In this document: positions 29,243 to 40,570 of the stretch, in pieces
How positions within the stretch are numbered: position 1 is the first letter of the stretch
How the letters are laid out: each line of letters begins with the position of its first letter
DNA from: Vibrio owensii CAIM 1854 = LMG 25443
Lineage (GTDB): Bacteria; Pseudomonadota; Gammaproteobacteria; Enterobacterales; Vibrionaceae
Assembly (NCBI RefSeq): GCF_000817815.1
Contig: NZ_JPRD01000006.1
Coordinates: forward strand, 62,001 to 126,000
DNA length: 64,000 nt
Reading direction: 5' to 3'
Program-made: the position numbers and the translations under genes
The notes under the pieces: model-generated
Seen by the model: the letters and a program-made list of their open reading frames with translations, nothing else
Told to the model about the DNA's origin: nothing
Database searches by the model: none

Positions 29243-31816
29243 CTAGTTTGCAACGATGTTCAATAGTTTACCTGGTACGTAAATGACTTTACGGATAGTT
29301 AGGCCATCTAGGAACTTCTTCGCGTTCTCATCGTTTAGACCAAGCTCACGAACTTGCTCTTCTGAAGCGTCAGCAGCAACAATTAGTTTCGCACGTAGCT
29401 TACCGTTGATCATTACAACGATAGTCTTCTCGTCTTCAACCAGTGCTTTCTCGTCAAACGTTGGCCAAACTGCGTTATCGATGTCTGATTCACCTAGCGC
29501 AGTCCATAGCTCGTATGAGATGTGCGGAGTGATTGGGTAAAGCATTGCAACTACGGCTTTAAGTGCTTCATCAAGGATCGCACGATCTTGTGCTGACTCT
29601 TGAGGCGCTTTCGCAAGCTTGTTCATCAGTTCCATGATAGCGGCAATCGCAGTGTTGAATGTTTGACGACGAGCGATATCGTCAGTCACTTTTGCGATAG
29701 TCTTATGAACGTCGCGACGTAGCGCTTTTTGGTCACCAGAAAGTGCAGCTGTATCAACAGACTCAGCAGCGCCTTTTGAAGCGTGAGTGTTAACCAGTTT
29801 CCAAACACGTTTCAAGAAGCGGTTAGCACCTTCTACACCAGACTCTTGCCACTCAAGTGTCATGTCTGCTGGTGAAGCAAACATCATGAATAGACGTACT
29901 GTGTCAGCACCGTACTTGTCTACCATCTCTTGTGGGTCGATGCCGTTGTTCTTCGACTTAGACATTTTGATCATGCCTGAGTGTTCAACGTTGCGACCTT
30001 CGTTGTCCGTAGCAGAAGTGATGCGACCTTTACCGTCACGCTCAACTTTAACGTCAGTTGGAGCAACCCACTCTTTACCGCCTTTCTCGTTCTCAAAGTA
30101 GAACGCGTCTGCTAGTACCATGCCTTGACACAGTAGTTGTTTGAACGGTTCGTCAGACGTTACGTAGCCCGCATCACGTAGCAGTTTGTGGAAGAAGCGA
30201 GAGTACAATAGGTGCATACAAGCGTGCTCGATACCACCGATGTACTGGTCTACTGGTAGCCAGTAGTTTGCTTTTTCTGGATCTAGGATGTCGTCAGCTT
30301 GTGGTGAACAGTAACGTGCGTAGTACCAAGAAGACTCCATGAACGTATCGAACGTGTCAGTCTCACGTAGAGCAGGTTCGCCGTTGAAGGTTGTCTTCGC
30401 CCATTCTTTGTCTGCTTTGATTGGGCTTGTTACGCCGTCCATTACCACGTCTTCTGGAAGAATGACTGGTAGTTGGTCAGCGGGTACTGGGTGAACTTCA
30501 CCGTCTTCAGTGGTTACCATTGGGATTGGCGCACCCCAGTAACGTTGACGAGATACACCCCAGTCACGTAGACGGAAGTTAACTGTCTTGGTGCCTTTGC
30601 CTTCAGCTTCTAGCTTCGCTGCGATTGCATCGAATGCTGCTTGGAATTCTAGGCCGTCAAATTCACCTGAATCGAACAGTACACCTTTCTCTGTGTATGC
30701 CGCTTCAGAAACGTCTAACTCGCTGCCATCAACTGGCTTGATAACAGGCACGATATCTAGACCGTACTTAGTTGCGAATTCGAAGTCACGTTGGTCGTGT
30801 GCAGGTACTGCCATTACAGCGCCTGTACCGTAGTCCATCAATACGAAGTTCGCTACGTAAACAGGAACTTCACGGCCGTTCAATGGGTGGATAGCAGTAA
30901 GGCCTGTTGCCATACCTTTCTTCTCCATTGTCGCCAATTCAGCTTCAGCTACTTTAGTGTTCTTACACTCTTCGATGAACGCTGCTAGTTCTGGGTTGTT
31001 CTCTGCTGCGATGGCCGCTAGAGGGTGGCCTGCTGCGATACCAACGTAAGTCACACCCATTAGTGTGTCTGGACGTGTTGTGTAAACTTCTAGGTCTTGT
31101 TGACCTTTAACTTCAAACTTAAGTTCAACACCTTCAGAACGACCGATCCAGTTGCGCTGCATGGTTTTAACCATTTCTGGCCAACCTTCAAGTTTGTCTA
31201 GATCGTCTAGCAGCTCTTGAGCGTATTCTGTGATCTTGATAAACCACTGAGGAATTTCTTTTTGCTCTACTGGAGTGTCACAACGCCAGCAGCAGCCGTC
31301 TTCAACCTGCTCGTTTGCAAGAACAGTTTGGTCGTTTGGACACCAGTTAACAGAAGAAGTCTTTTTGTAAACCAGACCTTTCTCGTAAAGCTTAGTGAAG
31401 AACTCTTGCTCCCAACGGTAGTACTCAGGTGTACATGTTGCGAATTCACGGTTCCAATCGTAACCAAAGCCAAGAAGCTTAAGTTGGTTCTTCATGTATT
31501 CGATGTTTTCGTAAGTCCAAGGTGCAGGCGCGGTGTTGTTTTTAACCGCTGCGTTTTCTGCAGGTAGACCAAACGCATCCCAACCGATTGGTTGCATTAC
31601 GTTTTTGCCTTGTAGGCGTTGGAAACGAGATACTACGTCACCGATGGTGTAGTTGCGCACGTGACCCATGTGCAGTCGGCCACTTGGGTATGGGAACATG
31701 GATAGACAGTAGAATTTTTCTTTGTTTGGGTCTTCACTTACAACAAAGGTCTTGTTGTCATCCCAGTGCTTTTGAACTTTCTGTTCAAGGTCTTGTGGAT
31801 TGTATTGTTCTTGCAT
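29243..31816 (-). CDS. leuS: Leucyl-tRNA synthetase
   Basis: Class I synthetase of 857 residues (E. coli 860). The HIGH-type motif is H49-M-G-H52, and KMSKS lies near residue 620 ([11 protein letters not shown]). The inserted CP1 editing domain spans roughly 225-415. It heads the long minus-strand cluster to lipA. Its substrate tRNA-Leu(UAG) is encoded in nine copies in this same window. Confidence 0.98.
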   Translation of the reverse strand: MQEQYNPQDLEQKVQKHWDDNKTFVVSEDPNKEKFYCLSMFPYPSGRLHMGHVRNYTIGDVVSRFQRLQGKNVMQPIGWDAFGLPAENAAVKNNTAPAPWTYENIEYMKNQLKLLGFGYDWNREFATCTPEYYRWEQEFFTKLYEKGLVYKKTSSVNWCPNDQTVLANEQVEDGCCWRCDTPVEQKEIPQWFIKITEYAQELLDDLDKLEGWPEMVKTMQRNWIGRSEGVELKFEVKGQQDLEVYTTRPDTLMGVTYVGIAAGHPLAAIAAENNPELAAFIEECKNTKVAEAELATMEKKGMATGLTAIHPLNGREVPVYVANFVLMDYGTGAVMAVPAHDQRDFEFATKYGLDIVPVIKPVDGSELDVSEAAYTEKGVLFDSGEFDGLEFQAAFDAIAAKLEAEGKGTKTVNFRLRDWGVSRQRYWGAPIPMVTTEDGEVHPVPADQLPVILPEDVVMDGVTSPIKADKEWAKTTFNGEPALRETDTFDTFMESSWYYARYCSPQADDILDPEKANYWLPVDQYIGGIEHACMHLLYSRFFHKLLRDAGYVTSDEPFKQLLCQGMVLADAFYFENEKGGKEWVAPTDVKVERDGKGRITSATDNEGRNVEHSGMIKMSKSKNNGIDPQEMVDKYGADTVRLFMMFASPADMTLEWQESGVEGANRFLKRVWKLVNTHASKGAAESVDTAALSGDQKALRRDVHKTIAKVTDDIARRQTFNTAIAAIMELMNKLAKAPQESAQDRAILDEALKAVVAMLYPITPHISYELWTALGESDIDNAVWPTFDEKALVEDEKTIVVMINGKLRAKLIVAADASEEQVRELGLNDENAKKFLDGLTIRKVIYVPGKLLNIVAN

Positions 31817-31971
31817 CGATGGTATCCGGTTATCTTGGAATTTGTGAGTTCGGTTAGAACAGACTTAAATAGATCGTCATAGAATACCTAAAGCTAGGGA
31901 TCACAACAATAGCCAATCTATACCCATGCGCCTTGAAGTGACGCTTGGTAGTGGAAAGATGGAGGTCAGTT

Positions 31972-32442
31972 ATGCCTAAACGTAAAGCAGGTTATGAGGA
32001 AATGCTCGAGGATGTGATTGAAACCTTGAAGCACAGTCCGGATGAAGTTAACAAAGTATTCGAAACGTCGGGCAAAGTGGTGGACGCTGCCAACGACATG
32101 ACCAAAGACGAACTCTCACTGATATCCGCTTATGTAAAAGCCGATTTAAAAGAGTTTTCCGACAACTATGAAGAAGGTAAGAGTGGGCCTTTCTATCTCA
32201 CGATTGCTGATTCAATTTGGCAAGGTCTGCTCGATATTACCGATCGAACCAAAGTAGAATGGGTCGAGCTATTTGATGATTTGGAGCATCAAGGGCTTTA
32301 TGAAGCGGGCGAGGTGATTGGTCTCGGTACTTTAGTTTGTGACGAGTGTGGTCATAAGACGACATATAATCACCCAACCGTGATCATTCCATGTATCAAG
32401 TGCAATCACACCGGATTTAGTCGTCAGTCACTCAAGCCATAG
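31972..32442 (+). CDS. ybeL: YbeL family zinc-ribbon protein (DUF1451)
   Basis: Cytoplasmic protein of 156 residues from the ATG at 31972, with a GGAGG ribosome site at 31960-31964. The helical N-terminal part is followed by a zinc ribbon with CDEC and CIKC pairs near residues 123 and 143. In E. coli ybeL also neighbours leuS. Function is unknown. An upstream in-frame start at 31945 is less likely because it lies before the ribosome site. Confidence 0.92.
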   Translation: MPKRKAGYEEMLEDVIETLKHSPDEVNKVFETSGKVVDAANDMTKDELSLISAYVKADLKEFSDNYEEGKSGPFYLTIADSIWQGLLDITDRTKVEWVELFDDLEHQGLYEAGEVIGLGTLVCDECGHKTTYNHPTVIIPCIKCNHTGFSRQSLKP

Positions 32443-32468
32443 CGTTTGTAGTCGAAAGAACAAAGAAT

Positions 32469-32497
32469 AAAAAAGAGGCCCTAGAGCCTCTTTTTTG
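32469..32497. terminator. Bidirectional terminator between ybeL and lnt
   Basis: Perfect 11-bp stem AAAAAAGAGGC/GCCTCTTTTTT with a 6-nt loop, between converging genes. Confidence 0.93.
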
Positions 32498-32500
32498 CGT

Positions 32501-34021
32501 TTATGACTTTTTCTTTCTTGGTAACCACCAAGCAAGTAGCAAGCTCAGCGCCGACCAAATGTACAGCGGCCAAGTGCCTACGACGCGGTATGGTGTTTGT
32601 CCATCAGTTGGAACAAGTTCTGCACGAAGTACGGCAGTTTCAAACTGAGGGATCTGTTCAATCACTTTGCCTTTGTGGTCTGTTACTGCGGTTACGCCAT
32701 TGTTGGTAGAGCGAATAAGTGGCTTACCAAGCTCAAGAGCACGCATACGCGCGATTTCCATGTGTTGCAATGGACCAATCGAATGACCGAACCACGCGTC
32801 GTTAGACAGCGTTAGAATGAAATCAGTATCGTCAGTGACGTTTTGGCGTACTTGTTCGCTGAAGATGATCTCGTAACACAGTGCTGGGTCCATATGCTTA
32901 CCGTTCGCCACGATATTTGGCTGAACAAAGTCGCCACGGCTGAACGATGACATCGGTAAGTTGAAGAATGGCGCTAGTGGACGCAGTACATCTTCAAACG
33001 GAACAAACTCACCAAATGGTAATAGGTGGTGTTTGTGGTAGCGCTTATCCATATCAAAGCTGTAGTCGCCGTATGGATTCACACCAAGCGATAGAATGCT
33101 GTTGTAGAACTGGCCGTCTTCACCTTGGTTCACGACACCGGTAATGATGGCACTGTTGTTCATCTTCGCGGCGGCATCGATGTTTCTTAGGAAAGATGGT
33201 ACTTCGATTTCAAACGCAGGAATGGCAGCCTCTGGCCATACAATGATGTCCGCATCCCAGTTTTCACGAGTTAGATCTGCGTACTTCATGATGGTTGGCC
33301 AACGTTGGCTCGGTAACCATTTTAGATTTTGGTCAACGTTACCTTGGATCAGCGCCACTTTGGTGGTGTCTTCAACACGAGGGGTTACCCAGTCGTATTG
33401 GCGAATACCAAAGCCCGCACTTAATAGCACCACAGGGATGACGATCATCAACCACTGTTTGTGAACCCAAGCGTAAGCGAGCGCACCGGCGCTGATCATA
33501 ATGAATAGCGTTAGAAGCTCTACGCCACCAATAGGGGCGAAGCTTGCGAAAGGCGCGTCGATTTGGCTGTAGCCAAGCCATAGCCAAGGGAATCCTGTCA
33601 TCACCCAACCACGCAGCCAATCAGTAACTAGCCATAACGCTGGAGCTGCCAGGAGGGCTTTGCTTATCGTGAATTCAGGGAAGAACTTATTACTGAGCCA
33701 AGCAAACAGGCCGGTGTAAACCGACAGGTAAGCGATCAGTAGGCCCATTAGGAAGACGTTTGCAATCAGCGGCATACCGCCAAAGCCAGCAATGCTGACG
33801 TAAACCCAACTTACACCCGTAGCGAATTGTCCTAAACCCCATGCATAACCGATCCAAAGCGCACGCTTAGGTGACTGGTTTGCAAGAAGAATAAGTAGGA
33901 TAGCAGGGCTGAGTATGGCGATTGGCCATAACTGGTAAGGGGCAAATGCTAGGGTAGTGGAGGCGCCAACAAAAGCGGCCACTAAGGGCCGCTTGAGGCG
34001 ATGAAAGAGTACATTCATCAT
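32501..34021 (-). CDS. lnt: Apolipoprotein N-acyltransferase
   Basis: Inner-membrane enzyme that adds the third acyl chain to lipoproteins, needed for Lol sorting. 506 residues: about seven membrane helices surround a nitrilase-like periplasmic domain. The catalytic Glu is in [11 protein letters not shown] and the nucleophilic Cys in [10 protein letters not shown]. Two consecutive ATG codons begin the gene; either may be used. It ends the miaB-ybeZ-ybeY-corC-lnt cluster. Confidence 0.97.
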   Translation of the reverse strand: MMNVLFHRLKRPLVAAFVGASTTLAFAPYQLWPIAILSPAILLILLANQSPKRALWIGYAWGLGQFATGVSWVYVSIAGFGGMPLIANVFLMGLLIAYLSVYTGLFAWLSNKFFPEFTISKALLAAPALWLVTDWLRGWVMTGFPWLWLGYSQIDAPFASFAPIGGVELLTLFIMISAGALAYAWVHKQWLMIVIPVVLLSAGFGIRQYDWVTPRVEDTTKVALIQGNVDQNLKWLPSQRWPTIMKYADLTRENWDADIIVWPEAAIPAFEIEVPSFLRNIDAAAKMNNSAIITGVVNQGEDGQFYNSILSLGVNPYGDYSFDMDKRYHKHHLLPFGEFVPFEDVLRPLAPFFNLPMSSFSRGDFVQPNIVANGKHMDPALCYEIIFSEQVRQNVTDDTDFILTLSNDAWFGHSIGPLQHMEIARMRALELGKPLIRSTNNGVTAVTDHKGKVIEQIPQFETAVLRAELVPTDGQTPYRVVGTWPLYIWSALSLLLAWWLPRKKKS

Positions 34022-34058
34022 TATATTTTTCTGATATTCCCGTTGTTAGGGTATCGCG

Positions 34059-34958
34059 TTACTCTTGAGTGGCTTCAACCAGCGTTTCTTCGTCTGGAAT
34101 CGTCACTTGTAGTTGAATGACACGACGGTTGTCGGCAGCCGTTACTTTGAAGCTGTATGCATCAATTTCTACGACTTCGCCACGCGATGGTAGGTGACCA
34201 AAAGCAGTCATTACCATGCCGCCAACGGTATCCACTTCTTCATCGCTGAAGTTGGTACCGAATGTCTCATTAAACTCTTCAATGGTTGTCAGAGCTCTGA
34301 CAGCAAACGTGTGTTTGCTTAGCTTACGGATATCGGTTTCTTCATCGTCATCGAACTCATCTTCAATATCCCCTACGATTTCTTCAAGGATATCTTCGAT
34401 AGTCACTAGACCAGAAACGCCACCGAATTCATCGACAACAATCGCCATGTGATAACGTTCTTCACGGAATTCTTTCAACAGACGGTCGACACGTTTACTT
34501 TCCGGTACAACCACTGCTTGTCGAATTACTTCTTCGATATCAAATGGGTTACTGCCTGAGCCCAAGTATTTGAGTAAGTCCTTCGCTAGTAGAATGCCTT
34601 CCACGTGGTCTTTATCTTCGCTGATCACAGGGTAGCGAGAGTGTTGAGCATCAGTAATTAGCGCGATCAAAGTATCAAGATCGTCTGTGCGCTCAACGGT
34701 AACCATTTGCGAACGCGGGATCATGATGTCACGCACGCGCATTTCGGAGATTTCCATAACACCTTCAAGCATGTCGCGGGTGTCGTGGTCAATCAGGTCA
34801 TTAATTTCAGAGTCGCGGATTACATCTACAAGCTCTTGGCGGTCTTTTGGTTCGCCTTGAAATAGTTGACCTAGACGTTCAAAGAAGGACTTTCTACTCG
34901 GACCTTCTGCCTTTTCTTTCTTGCCTTCATTAGAAGAGGGAGAATTATCTTCGTTCAT
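34059..34958 (-). CDS. corC: CorC/YbeX family CBS-domain protein
   Basis: Cytoplasmic protein of 299 residues with a CBS pair (residues about 70-190: [11 protein letters not shown] and [20 protein letters not shown]) and a C-terminal CorC/HlyC domain. It is linked to magnesium and cobalt efflux in Salmonella and, as YbeX, to ribosome metabolism in E. coli. It lies 37 bp before lnt and 106 bp after ybeY. Confidence 0.93.
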   Translation of the reverse strand: MNEDNSPSSNEGKKEKAEGPSRKSFFERLGQLFQGEPKDRQELVDVIRDSEINDLIDHDTRDMLEGVMEISEMRVRDIMIPRSQMVTVERTDDLDTLIALITDAQHSRYPVISEDKDHVEGILLAKDLLKYLGSGSNPFDIEEVIRQAVVVPESKRVDRLLKEFREERYHMAIVVDEFGGVSGLVTIEDILEEIVGDIEDEFDDDEETDIRKLSKHTFAVRALTTIEEFNETFGTNFSDEEVDTVGGMVMTAFGHLPSRGEVVEIDAYSFKVTAADNRRVIQLQVTIPDEETLVEATQE

Positions 34959-35064
34959 TGTTTCTCAATTAAGTAACGCTATCAGATGTGTGATAGCTCA
35001 CATAGAAAGACGAGCACGAGATGGTTATCTGGGTGGTTCGTCTTTCCCTGTCGAGCAACCAAAG

Positions 35065-35529
35065 TTACTCTTTTTCAGCAATATACGGGTCTTCGTAACC
35101 CATACCTTGCATGATTTCTGTCTCGAGGGATTCCATCTCTTCAGCTTCATCATCCTCGATATGGTCATAACCTAGCAGATGCAAGCTGCCATGTACAACC
35201 ATATGCGCCCAATGTGCTAGTAGGGGCTTGTTCTGCTCTACTGCCTCTTTTTCAACAACTTGGCGACAGATAATCAAATCGCCCAGTAGATCCATCTCCA
35301 TACCTGGTGGTACTTCGAATGGGAAAGATAGCACGTTGGTCGGCTTGTCTTTACCACGGTATTCGTGGTTTAGCTCGTGACTTTCTTGCTCGTCGACAAT
35401 ACGAATCGTCAGTTCCGCTTGTGGTTGGAAAAGAGGAATAGTCTTATCTAGCCACAATTGGAAATCTTGTTCAGAAGGTAAGCCTTCTTCACTTTCGACT
35501 GCCAGTTGCAAATCAAGTTCAATTGCCAT
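35065..35529 (-). CDS. ybeY: Endoribonuclease YbeY
   Basis: Zinc metallo-endoribonuclease for 16S rRNA 3'-end maturation and 70S quality control. The 154 residues contain [11 protein letters not shown] near 114-124, whose three His residues bind zinc. It starts 2 bp after ybeZ, and the two products act together. Confidence 0.97.
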   Translation of the reverse strand: MAIELDLQLAVESEEGLPSEQDFQLWLDKTIPLFQPQAELTIRIVDEQESHELNHEYRGKDKPTNVLSFPFEVPPGMEMDLLGDLIICRQVVEKEAVEQNKPLLAHWAHMVVHGSLHLLGYDHIEDDEAEEMESLETEIMQGMGYEDPYIAEKE

Positions 35530-35531
35530 GG

Positions 35532-36629
35532 TTATTCCTTAGTTGCCGCGACTTGTGCGCTAAGCTCTGCTTTGGCTGCTTCTAGCAGTTTGGCATCACG
35601 TTCTTCACGACGGCGTTTTTCAAACTCTTTACGTTCTTTCTGGTCTTGCGCTTCCCACTTCTCGTAAGCGTTAACGATACGAGCAACCACAGGGTGGCGC
35701 ACTACGTCGTCAGCTTGGAAGAAGTTAAAGCTGATGTCATCAACTTCGCTCAGTACTTCAATTGCATGACGAAGACCCGATTTTGCACCACGAGGCAAGT
35801 CAATCTGTGTCACGTCACCGGTGATAACTGCACGAGAGTTGAAGCCGATACGCGTTAGGAACATCTTCATCTGCTCAACGGTGGTGTTTTGGCTCTCATC
35901 AAGAATGATGAAGGCGTCGTTTAGAGTACGACCACGCATGTAAGCAAGAGGTGCCACCTCAATCACGTTACGTTCAATCAGCTTTTCTACGCGCTCAAAG
36001 CCCAGCATTTCAAATAGGGCATCGTACAGAGGACGTAGGTAAGGGTCGACTTTCTGGCTCAAATCACCAGGTAGGAAGCCCAGTTTCTCGCCCGCTTCAA
36101 CCGCAGGACGAGTTAATAGAATACGACGGATCTCTTGGCGCTCTAGTGCGTCAACGGCTGCTGCAACCGCTAGGTAAGTTTTACCTGTACCTGCAGGACC
36201 GATACCGAAAGTGATATCGTGCGTCACCATGTTCATCAGGTATTGACCCTGATTTGGTGTACGAGGCTTGATCACGCCTTTCTTAGTTTTTACGAAGACT
36301 TCTTTACCGTGTTCGATGTTCGACTCGGTATTTTGCTCCAACACACCTGATTCTTTGATCGCCAGATGGATCTGCTCTGGTTCGATATCAGGCGTTTCGC
36401 CGCGGACAGGAGCGGTGTCTACATAAAGGGTTTTCAGAATATCCAGCGCAGCAGCTGCGGTATGAGGTTTACCGACAATGGTGAAAAGGTCGCTACGGTG
36501 GTTAATTTCAACGCCTAGACGACGTTCTAAATGCTTGATGTTGTCATCGAATGGACCGCACAGGCTTGCTAGTCGGCGGTTGTCTGAAGGTTCTAGATTG
36601 ATTTCTAGCGTTACGATTTTATTGCTCAA
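35532..36629 (-). CDS. ybeZ: PhoH-family ATPase YbeZ
   Basis: Cytoplasmic ATPase of 365 residues. The P-loop is [11 protein letters not shown] near residue 145 and Walker [12 protein letters not shown] near 243, within a PhoH domain; an N-terminal KH-like region precedes it and a charged Lys/Glu/Arg tail ends the protein. It partners YbeY in RNA processing. It lies 73 bp after miaB. Confidence 0.95.
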   Translation of the reverse strand: MSNKIVTLEINLEPSDNRRLASLCGPFDDNIKHLERRLGVEINHRSDLFTIVGKPHTAAAALDILKTLYVDTAPVRGETPDIEPEQIHLAIKESGVLEQNTESNIEHGKEVFVKTKKGVIKPRTPNQGQYLMNMVTHDITFGIGPAGTGKTYLAVAAAVDALERQEIRRILLTRPAVEAGEKLGFLPGDLSQKVDPYLRPLYDALFEMLGFERVEKLIERNVIEVAPLAYMRGRTLNDAFIILDESQNTTVEQMKMFLTRIGFNSRAVITGDVTQIDLPRGAKSGLRHAIEVLSEVDDISFNFFQADDVVRHPVVARIVNAYEKWEAQDQKERKEFEKRRREERDAKLLEAAKAELSAQVAATKE

Positions 36630-36702
36630 TGTTGCCTCTCATTTTATGCCATTTAACGAGAGCCTGATAACGACCAGGCCCTCAATGGCTATTTGTACGA
36701 GC

Positions 36703-38127
36703 TTATGGCGTAAAAGTAGCTACACCTAGCTCATCTTCGCGACGCGTTTTCGCCATCATTTGCGTTGGTGAAATCACGCTACGAAGGTCCATGTCTTTTT
36801 CTGTACGTACTAGATCACCGCGTAGTGAGTTAGCAAATACATCCGTAATCTTCACGTCAACGAACTGACCGATTAGGTCTGCGCTACCTTCAAAGTTTAC
36901 TACACGGTTGTTTTCTGTACGAGCACGAAGCTCCATTAGGTTCTTCTTAGAAGGACCTTCAACCAGAACGCGTTGCTCAGTGCCTAGCATTAGGCGAGAG
37001 TAGCGCATTGCTTGTGCGTTTACGGTTTGTTGTAGCTCGTATAGACGCTCTTTCTTCACTTGCTCTGATAGGTCACAAGGGTAATCTGCCGCTGGCGTAC
37101 CTGGACGTGGAGAGAAGATGAAGCTGAAGCTCATGTCAAAGTCTACGTCTTTGATTAGCTTCATTGTGTCTTGGAAATCTTTGTCTGTTTCACCAGGGAA
37201 ACCAACGATAAAGTCTGAACTGATTTGGATATCAGGACGTGCTTTACGCAGTTTACGGATGATCGACTTGTACTCAATCCCAGTGTGAGGACGTTTCATC
37301 ATAGTCAGCACTCGGTCACTACCACTTTGTACTGGTAGGTGAAGGAAGCTCACTAGCTCAGGTGTGTCTTCGTATACTGCGATGATGTCATCAGTAAACT
37401 CTAATGGGTGGCTTGTTGTAAAGCGGATACGATCAATACCATCGATAGACGCAACCAAACGAAGCAGTTCTGCAAATGAACAGATTTCACCGTCGTGCAT
37501 AGGACCACGGTACGCGTTTACGTTTTGACCGAGTAGGTTTACTTCACGTACGCCTTGATCTGCTAGCTGTGCGATTTCGAACAGTACGTCATCCATTGGA
37601 CGGCTTACTTCTTCACCACGAGTGTACGGTACTACACAGTAAGTACAGTACTTAGAACAGCCTTCCATAATAGAAACGAATGCCGTTGCACCTTCAGCAC
37701 GAGGTTCAGGTAAACGGTCGAACTTTTCGATTTCTGGGAATGAAATGTCCATTACTGGTGCTTCATCCGATTGAGATTGTTTGATCATCTCAGGAAGACG
37801 GTGAAGAGTTTGTGGACCAAAAATTACATCAACGTATGGAGCACGCTGACGGATGTGATCACCTTCTTGAGTTGCTACACAACCACCTACGCCGATAACT
37901 ACGCCAGGCTTTTTATCTTTTAGTGTCTTCCAACGGCCAAGCTGGTGGAAAACTTTCTCTTGCGCTTTTTCACGGATCGAACAGGTGTTAAGTAGAAGTA
38001 CGTCTGCTTCCTCTGGCTCTTCGGTCAGCTCATAGCCGTTTGCAGCATTAAGCAGGTCGGCCATTTTTGATGAATCGTATTCGTTCATCTGGCAGCCCCA
38101 GGTTTTAATTAGCAGTTTCTTACTCAT
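36703..38127 (-). CDS. miaB: tRNA-2-methylthio-N6-dimethylallyladenosine synthase MiaB
   Basis: Radical SAM methylthiotransferase that makes ms2i6A37 on tRNAs reading UNN codons. 474 residues: the N-terminal MTTase domain has Cys12, Cys49 and Cys83, the radical SAM domain has CSKYCTYC near 157, and a TRAM domain ends the protein. It is divergent from ubiF and heads miaB-ybeZ-ybeY-corC-lnt. As in E. coli it lies near the Met/Leu/Gln tRNA operon. Confidence 0.97.
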   Translation of the reverse strand: MSKKLLIKTWGCQMNEYDSSKMADLLNAANGYELTEEPEEADVLLLNTCSIREKAQEKVFHQLGRWKTLKDKKPGVVIGVGGCVATQEGDHIRQRAPYVDVIFGPQTLHRLPEMIKQSQSDEAPVMDISFPEIEKFDRLPEPRAEGATAFVSIMEGCSKYCTYCVVPYTRGEEVSRPMDDVLFEIAQLADQGVREVNLLGQNVNAYRGPMHDGEICSFAELLRLVASIDGIDRIRFTTSHPLEFTDDIIAVYEDTPELVSFLHLPVQSGSDRVLTMMKRPHTGIEYKSIIRKLRKARPDIQISSDFIVGFPGETDKDFQDTMKLIKDVDFDMSFSFIFSPRPGTPAADYPCDLSEQVKKERLYELQQTVNAQAMRYSRLMLGTEQRVLVEGPSKKNLMELRARTENNRVVNFEGSADLIGQFVDVKITDVFANSLRGDLVRTEKDMDLRSVISPTQMMAKTRREDELGVATFTP

Positions 38128-38385
38128 CTCACTTTCGCTCGTTCAGTTGTTCTTAAATCGGAGAGCTATTGCTCAAATTATAGCCGCCATCTCGGCGGTA
38201 AGCGGCGTATTGTACTGCTTTAAAAAGCACCTGACTAGTGATCTGACAAATTCTCTGCAAACCCTGATGAAATCTAGTTTTTTGCCCTATATACAGCAAG
38301 GTTTTTTGTTAAACAATTTTGTAAAAATAGCCACGGAACGTACAATTAAAAAACGCCAATTAATCAATATGATGAAGAGCAAAAA

Positions 38386-39561
38386 ATGAACAAGTATGAC
38401 ATCGCCGTAATCGGTGGCGGCATGGTCGGGGCAGCGGTGGCTGTTGGCTTTGCCAAGCAAGGCAGAAGCGTTGTAGTGGTAGAAGGTGCTGAGCCAAAGG
38501 CGTTTGAGGCTTCTCAAGCGTTGGATATTCGCGTTTCTGCGATTTCTCATCAGTCAGTGAAGCTACTTGATTCATTAGGTGCATGGTCAGCAATTGAGAG
38601 CATGCGAGTGTGTCCTTATCGCCGTTTGGAAACGTGGGAGCACCCAGAGTGCCGTACTCGTTTTCACTCTGATGAACTCTCATTGGAGCAGTTAGGATAC
38701 ATTGTTGAAAACCGCCTAATCCAACTAGGCCTTTGGCAAATTTTCGCACAATACGACAACTTAACGGTGATGTGCCCAGAGCGATTGAAAGACATCGAAT
38801 TTGCCGAGGTAAACCGTGTAACGCTAGAAAGCGGCGAGCAGTTTGAAGCGAGTTGGGTGGTTGGTGCCGATGGCGCGAACTCAAAAGTTCGTCAATTGGC
38901 GGGTATTGGCGTAACCGCATGGGATTACCGTCAACACTGTATGCTGATCAACGTGAAAACCGAACTTCCTCAACAAGACATCACTTGGCAGCAATTTACT
39001 CCGTCAGGTCCACGCTCTTTCTTGCCATTATGCTCATTAACTGAAGATGGCAAAGAAGTAGGGCAGGGCTCGCTGGTGTGGTATGACTCGCCAAAACGCA
39101 TTAAGCAATTGTGCGCGATGACCAAACCTCAGCTAAAAGAAGAGATCCTACGTCATTTCCCTGCTGAACTAGGTGATATCGACGTTTTACAGTTTGGTTC
39201 ATTCCCACTGACTCGCCGTCACGCTCAAAGTTATTCAAACAAGAATTGCGTGTTAGTGGGCGATTCTGCACATACAATTAACCCACTTGCTGGGCAAGGC
39301 GTGAACCTTGGCTTCAAAGATGTTGATGTCCTGCTTTCAGTGACGGATCAGCAAGAGCAACTTAATGATGCATTACTTGCCAAGTATGAGCGCGCGCGTC
39401 GACCAGATAACTTGTTAATGCAAACGGGCATGGATGTGTTCTACAAAGGCTTTAGTAATGATTTGGGCCCATTGAAGTTCGCTCGTAATGCAGCATTAAA
39501 GTTGGCGGAAAACTCAGGGCCGATTAAAGCGCAAGTATTGAAGTACGCATTGGGTATGTAA
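38386..39561 (+). CDS. ubiF: Ubiquinone biosynthesis FAD-dependent hydroxylase UbiF
   Basis: Aromatic-ring hydroxylase of 391 residues in the UbiF/UbiH/UbiI family. The dinucleotide motif GGGMVGAAVAVGFA lies at residues 9-22, the DG motif is VVGADGANSKVR near 158, and the second FAD motif GDSAHTINPLAGQGVNLG near 287. Assignment to UbiF (C6 hydroxylation) rather than a paralogue rests on its position between miaB and the tRNA operon, as in E. coli. Confidence 0.9.
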   Translation: MNKYDIAVIGGGMVGAAVAVGFAKQGRSVVVVEGAEPKAFEASQALDIRVSAISHQSVKLLDSLGAWSAIESMRVCPYRRLETWEHPECRTRFHSDELSLEQLGYIVENRLIQLGLWQIFAQYDNLTVMCPERLKDIEFAEVNRVTLESGEQFEASWVVGADGANSKVRQLAGIGVTAWDYRQHCMLINVKTELPQQDITWQQFTPSGPRSFLPLCSLTEDGKEVGQGSLVWYDSPKRIKQLCAMTKPQLKEEILRHFPAELGDIDVLQFGSFPLTRRHAQSYSNKNCVLVGDSAHTINPLAGQGVNLGFKDVDVLLSVTDQQEQLNDALLAKYERARRPDNLLMQTGMDVFYKGFSNDLGPLKFARNAALKLAENSGPIKAQVLKYALGM

Positions 39562-39603
39562 GTCTGGATACCCTTAAGCGTCAGGTAGAAAAGTAATAGA
39601 TAG

Positions 39604-39633
39604 AAAAAAAGCGAGCCATGAGCTCGCTTTTTT
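39604..39633 (+). terminator. Terminator after ubiF
   Basis: Perfect 12-bp stem AAAAAAGCGAGC/GCTCGCTTTTTT with loop CATGA. Confidence 0.93.
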
Positions 39634-39679
39634 AATTCGATAAATCAGAGATCTACCGAGTCCAGAATCGGAAAAAAGA

Positions 39680-39709
39680 AAAAACCCAGCAAATTAATGC
39701 TGGGTTTTT
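39680..39709 (-). terminator. Terminator of the tRNA array
   Basis: Perfect 12-bp stem AAAAACCCAGCA/TGCTGGGTTTTT with a 6-nt loop. It lies 6 bp past the CCA end of the last tRNA and is the only terminator I find for the array. Confidence 0.92.
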
Positions 39710-39715
39710 CAATCA

Positions 39716-39800
39716 TGGTGCGGTCGGAGAGACTTGAACTCTCACACCTTGCGGCGCCAGAACCTAAATCTGGTGCGTCTACCAATTCCGCCACGACCGC
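39716..39800 (-). tRNA. tRNA-Leu(UAG), copy 1 (last in transcript)
   Basis: 85 nt with encoded CCA; anticodon UAG in loop TTTAGGT; long variable arm as expected for Leu. Counterpart of E. coli leuW. Followed by the array terminator. Confidence 0.97.
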
Positions 39801-39818
39801 ATCGTATTTTTTAGTCAC

Positions 39819-39840
39819 TAAGGTAATTGGTATAACCTTA
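39819..39840 (-). other. Spacer hairpin before tRNA-Leu 1
   Basis: Six-bp stem TAAGGT/ACCTTA, with transcript loop UAUACCAAUU. UACCAAUU is complementary to the D-arm AAUUGGUA of the tRNA-Leu that follows it. Confidence 0.7.
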
Positions 39841-39854
39841 ACAACGTTTTGTAA

Positions 39855-39929
39855 TGGCAGGGCTACCTGGATTCGAACCAGGGAATGGCGGCATCAAAAG
39901 CCGCTGCCTTACCGCTTGGCGATAGCCCT
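39855..39929 (-). tRNA. tRNA-Gln(UUG), copy 1, acceptor type A
   Basis: 75 nt with encoded CCA; anticodon UUG in loop TTTTGAT. Acceptor stem AGGGCTA/TAGCCCT (type A). Confidence 0.97.
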
Positions 39930-39975
39930 ACAGGTCTTAGTCTTTCAACTAAGTGCTTTCCATTTAAGGAAAGTA

Positions 39976-40060
39976 TGGTGCGGTCGGAGAGACTTGAACT
40001 CTCACACCTTGCGGCGCCAGAACCTAAATCTGGTGCGTCTACCAATTCCGCCACGACCGC
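39976..40060 (-). tRNA. tRNA-Leu(UAG), copy 2
   Basis: 85 nt, identical to copy 1 as far as I can read; encoded CCA. Part of the duplicated Leu-Gln unit. Confidence 0.97.
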
Positions 40061-40078
40061 ATCGTGTTTTTTAGTTAC

Positions 40079-40100
40079 TAAGGTGATTGGTATAACCTTA
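40079..40100 (-). other. Spacer hairpin before tRNA-Leu 2
   Basis: Stem TAAGGT/ACCTTA as before copy 1, transcript loop UAUACCAAUC; UACCAAU remains complementary to the D-arm. Confidence 0.65.
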
Positions 40101-40114
40101 ACAACGTTTTGTAA

Positions 40115-40189
40115 TGGCAGGGCTACCTGGATTCGAACCAGGGAATGGCGGCATCAAAAGCCGCTGCCTTACCGCTTGGCGATAGCCCT
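40115..40189 (-). tRNA. tRNA-Gln(UUG), copy 2, acceptor type A
   Basis: 75 nt, anticodon UUG, acceptor type A, encoded CCA. Same as copy 1. Confidence 0.97.
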
Positions 40190-40236
40190 ACAGGTCTTAG
40201 TCTTTCAGCTAAGTGCTTTCCATTTAAGGAAAGTTA

Positions 40237-40321
40237 TGGTGCGGTCGGAGAGACTTGAACTCTCACACCTTGCGGCGCCAGAACCTAAATCTGGTGCGTC
40301 TACCAATTCCGCCACGACCGC
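40237..40321 (-). tRNA. tRNA-Leu(UAG), copy 3
   Basis: 85 nt, anticodon UAG, encoded CCA. Preceded in the transcript by a different hairpin, AATAGT/ACTATT at 40340-40362, without the UACCAAU loop. Confidence 0.97.
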
Positions 40322-40374
40322 GCTTTAACGCTTCTGATCAATAGTCTTAAGTATAAACTATTTATCGGAATAAA

Positions 40375-40451
40375 TGGTGGCTACGACGGGATTCGAACCT
40401 GTGACCCCATCATTATGAGTGATGTGCTCTAACCAGCTGAGCTACGTAGCC
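40375..40451 (-). tRNA. tRNA-Met(CAU), elongator, copy 1
   Basis: 77 nt with encoded CCA; anticodon CAU in loop CTCATAA. The sequence closely matches E. coli metT/metU and has a paired acceptor end (GGCTACG/CGTAGCC), so it is elongator and not initiator tRNA. Confidence 0.96.
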
Positions 40452-40473
40452 AACAATATGTTTTTAATTAAGA

Positions 40474-40558
40474 TGGTGCGGTCGGAGAGACTTGAACTCT
40501 CACACCTCGCGGCGCCAGAACCTAAATCTGGTGCGTCTACCAATTCCGCCACGACCGC
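40474..40558 (-). tRNA. tRNA-Leu(UAG), copy 4, variant
   Basis: 85 nt, anticodon UAG, encoded CCA. It differs from the other eight copies by one base in the variable arm: transcript CCGCGAGG where the others have CCGCAAGG. Confidence 0.96.
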
Positions 40559-40570
40559 ATCTTAATTGTT

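Larger units (their letters stand above)
39716..40236 (-). repeat. Tandem duplication of a Leu-Gln tRNA unit
   Basis: Two adjacent units of 260 and 261 bp (39716-39975 and 39976-40236) each hold one tRNA-Leu, one tRNA-Gln and both spacers. Spacer sequences are nearly identical apart from a few substitutions, which points to a recent tandem duplication. Confidence 0.9.

Noticed and set aside
36703..39561. miaB/ubiF neighbourhood as a horizontally acquired block
   Set aside because: Gene order and codon use match the surrounding core genome and the E. coli arrangement.
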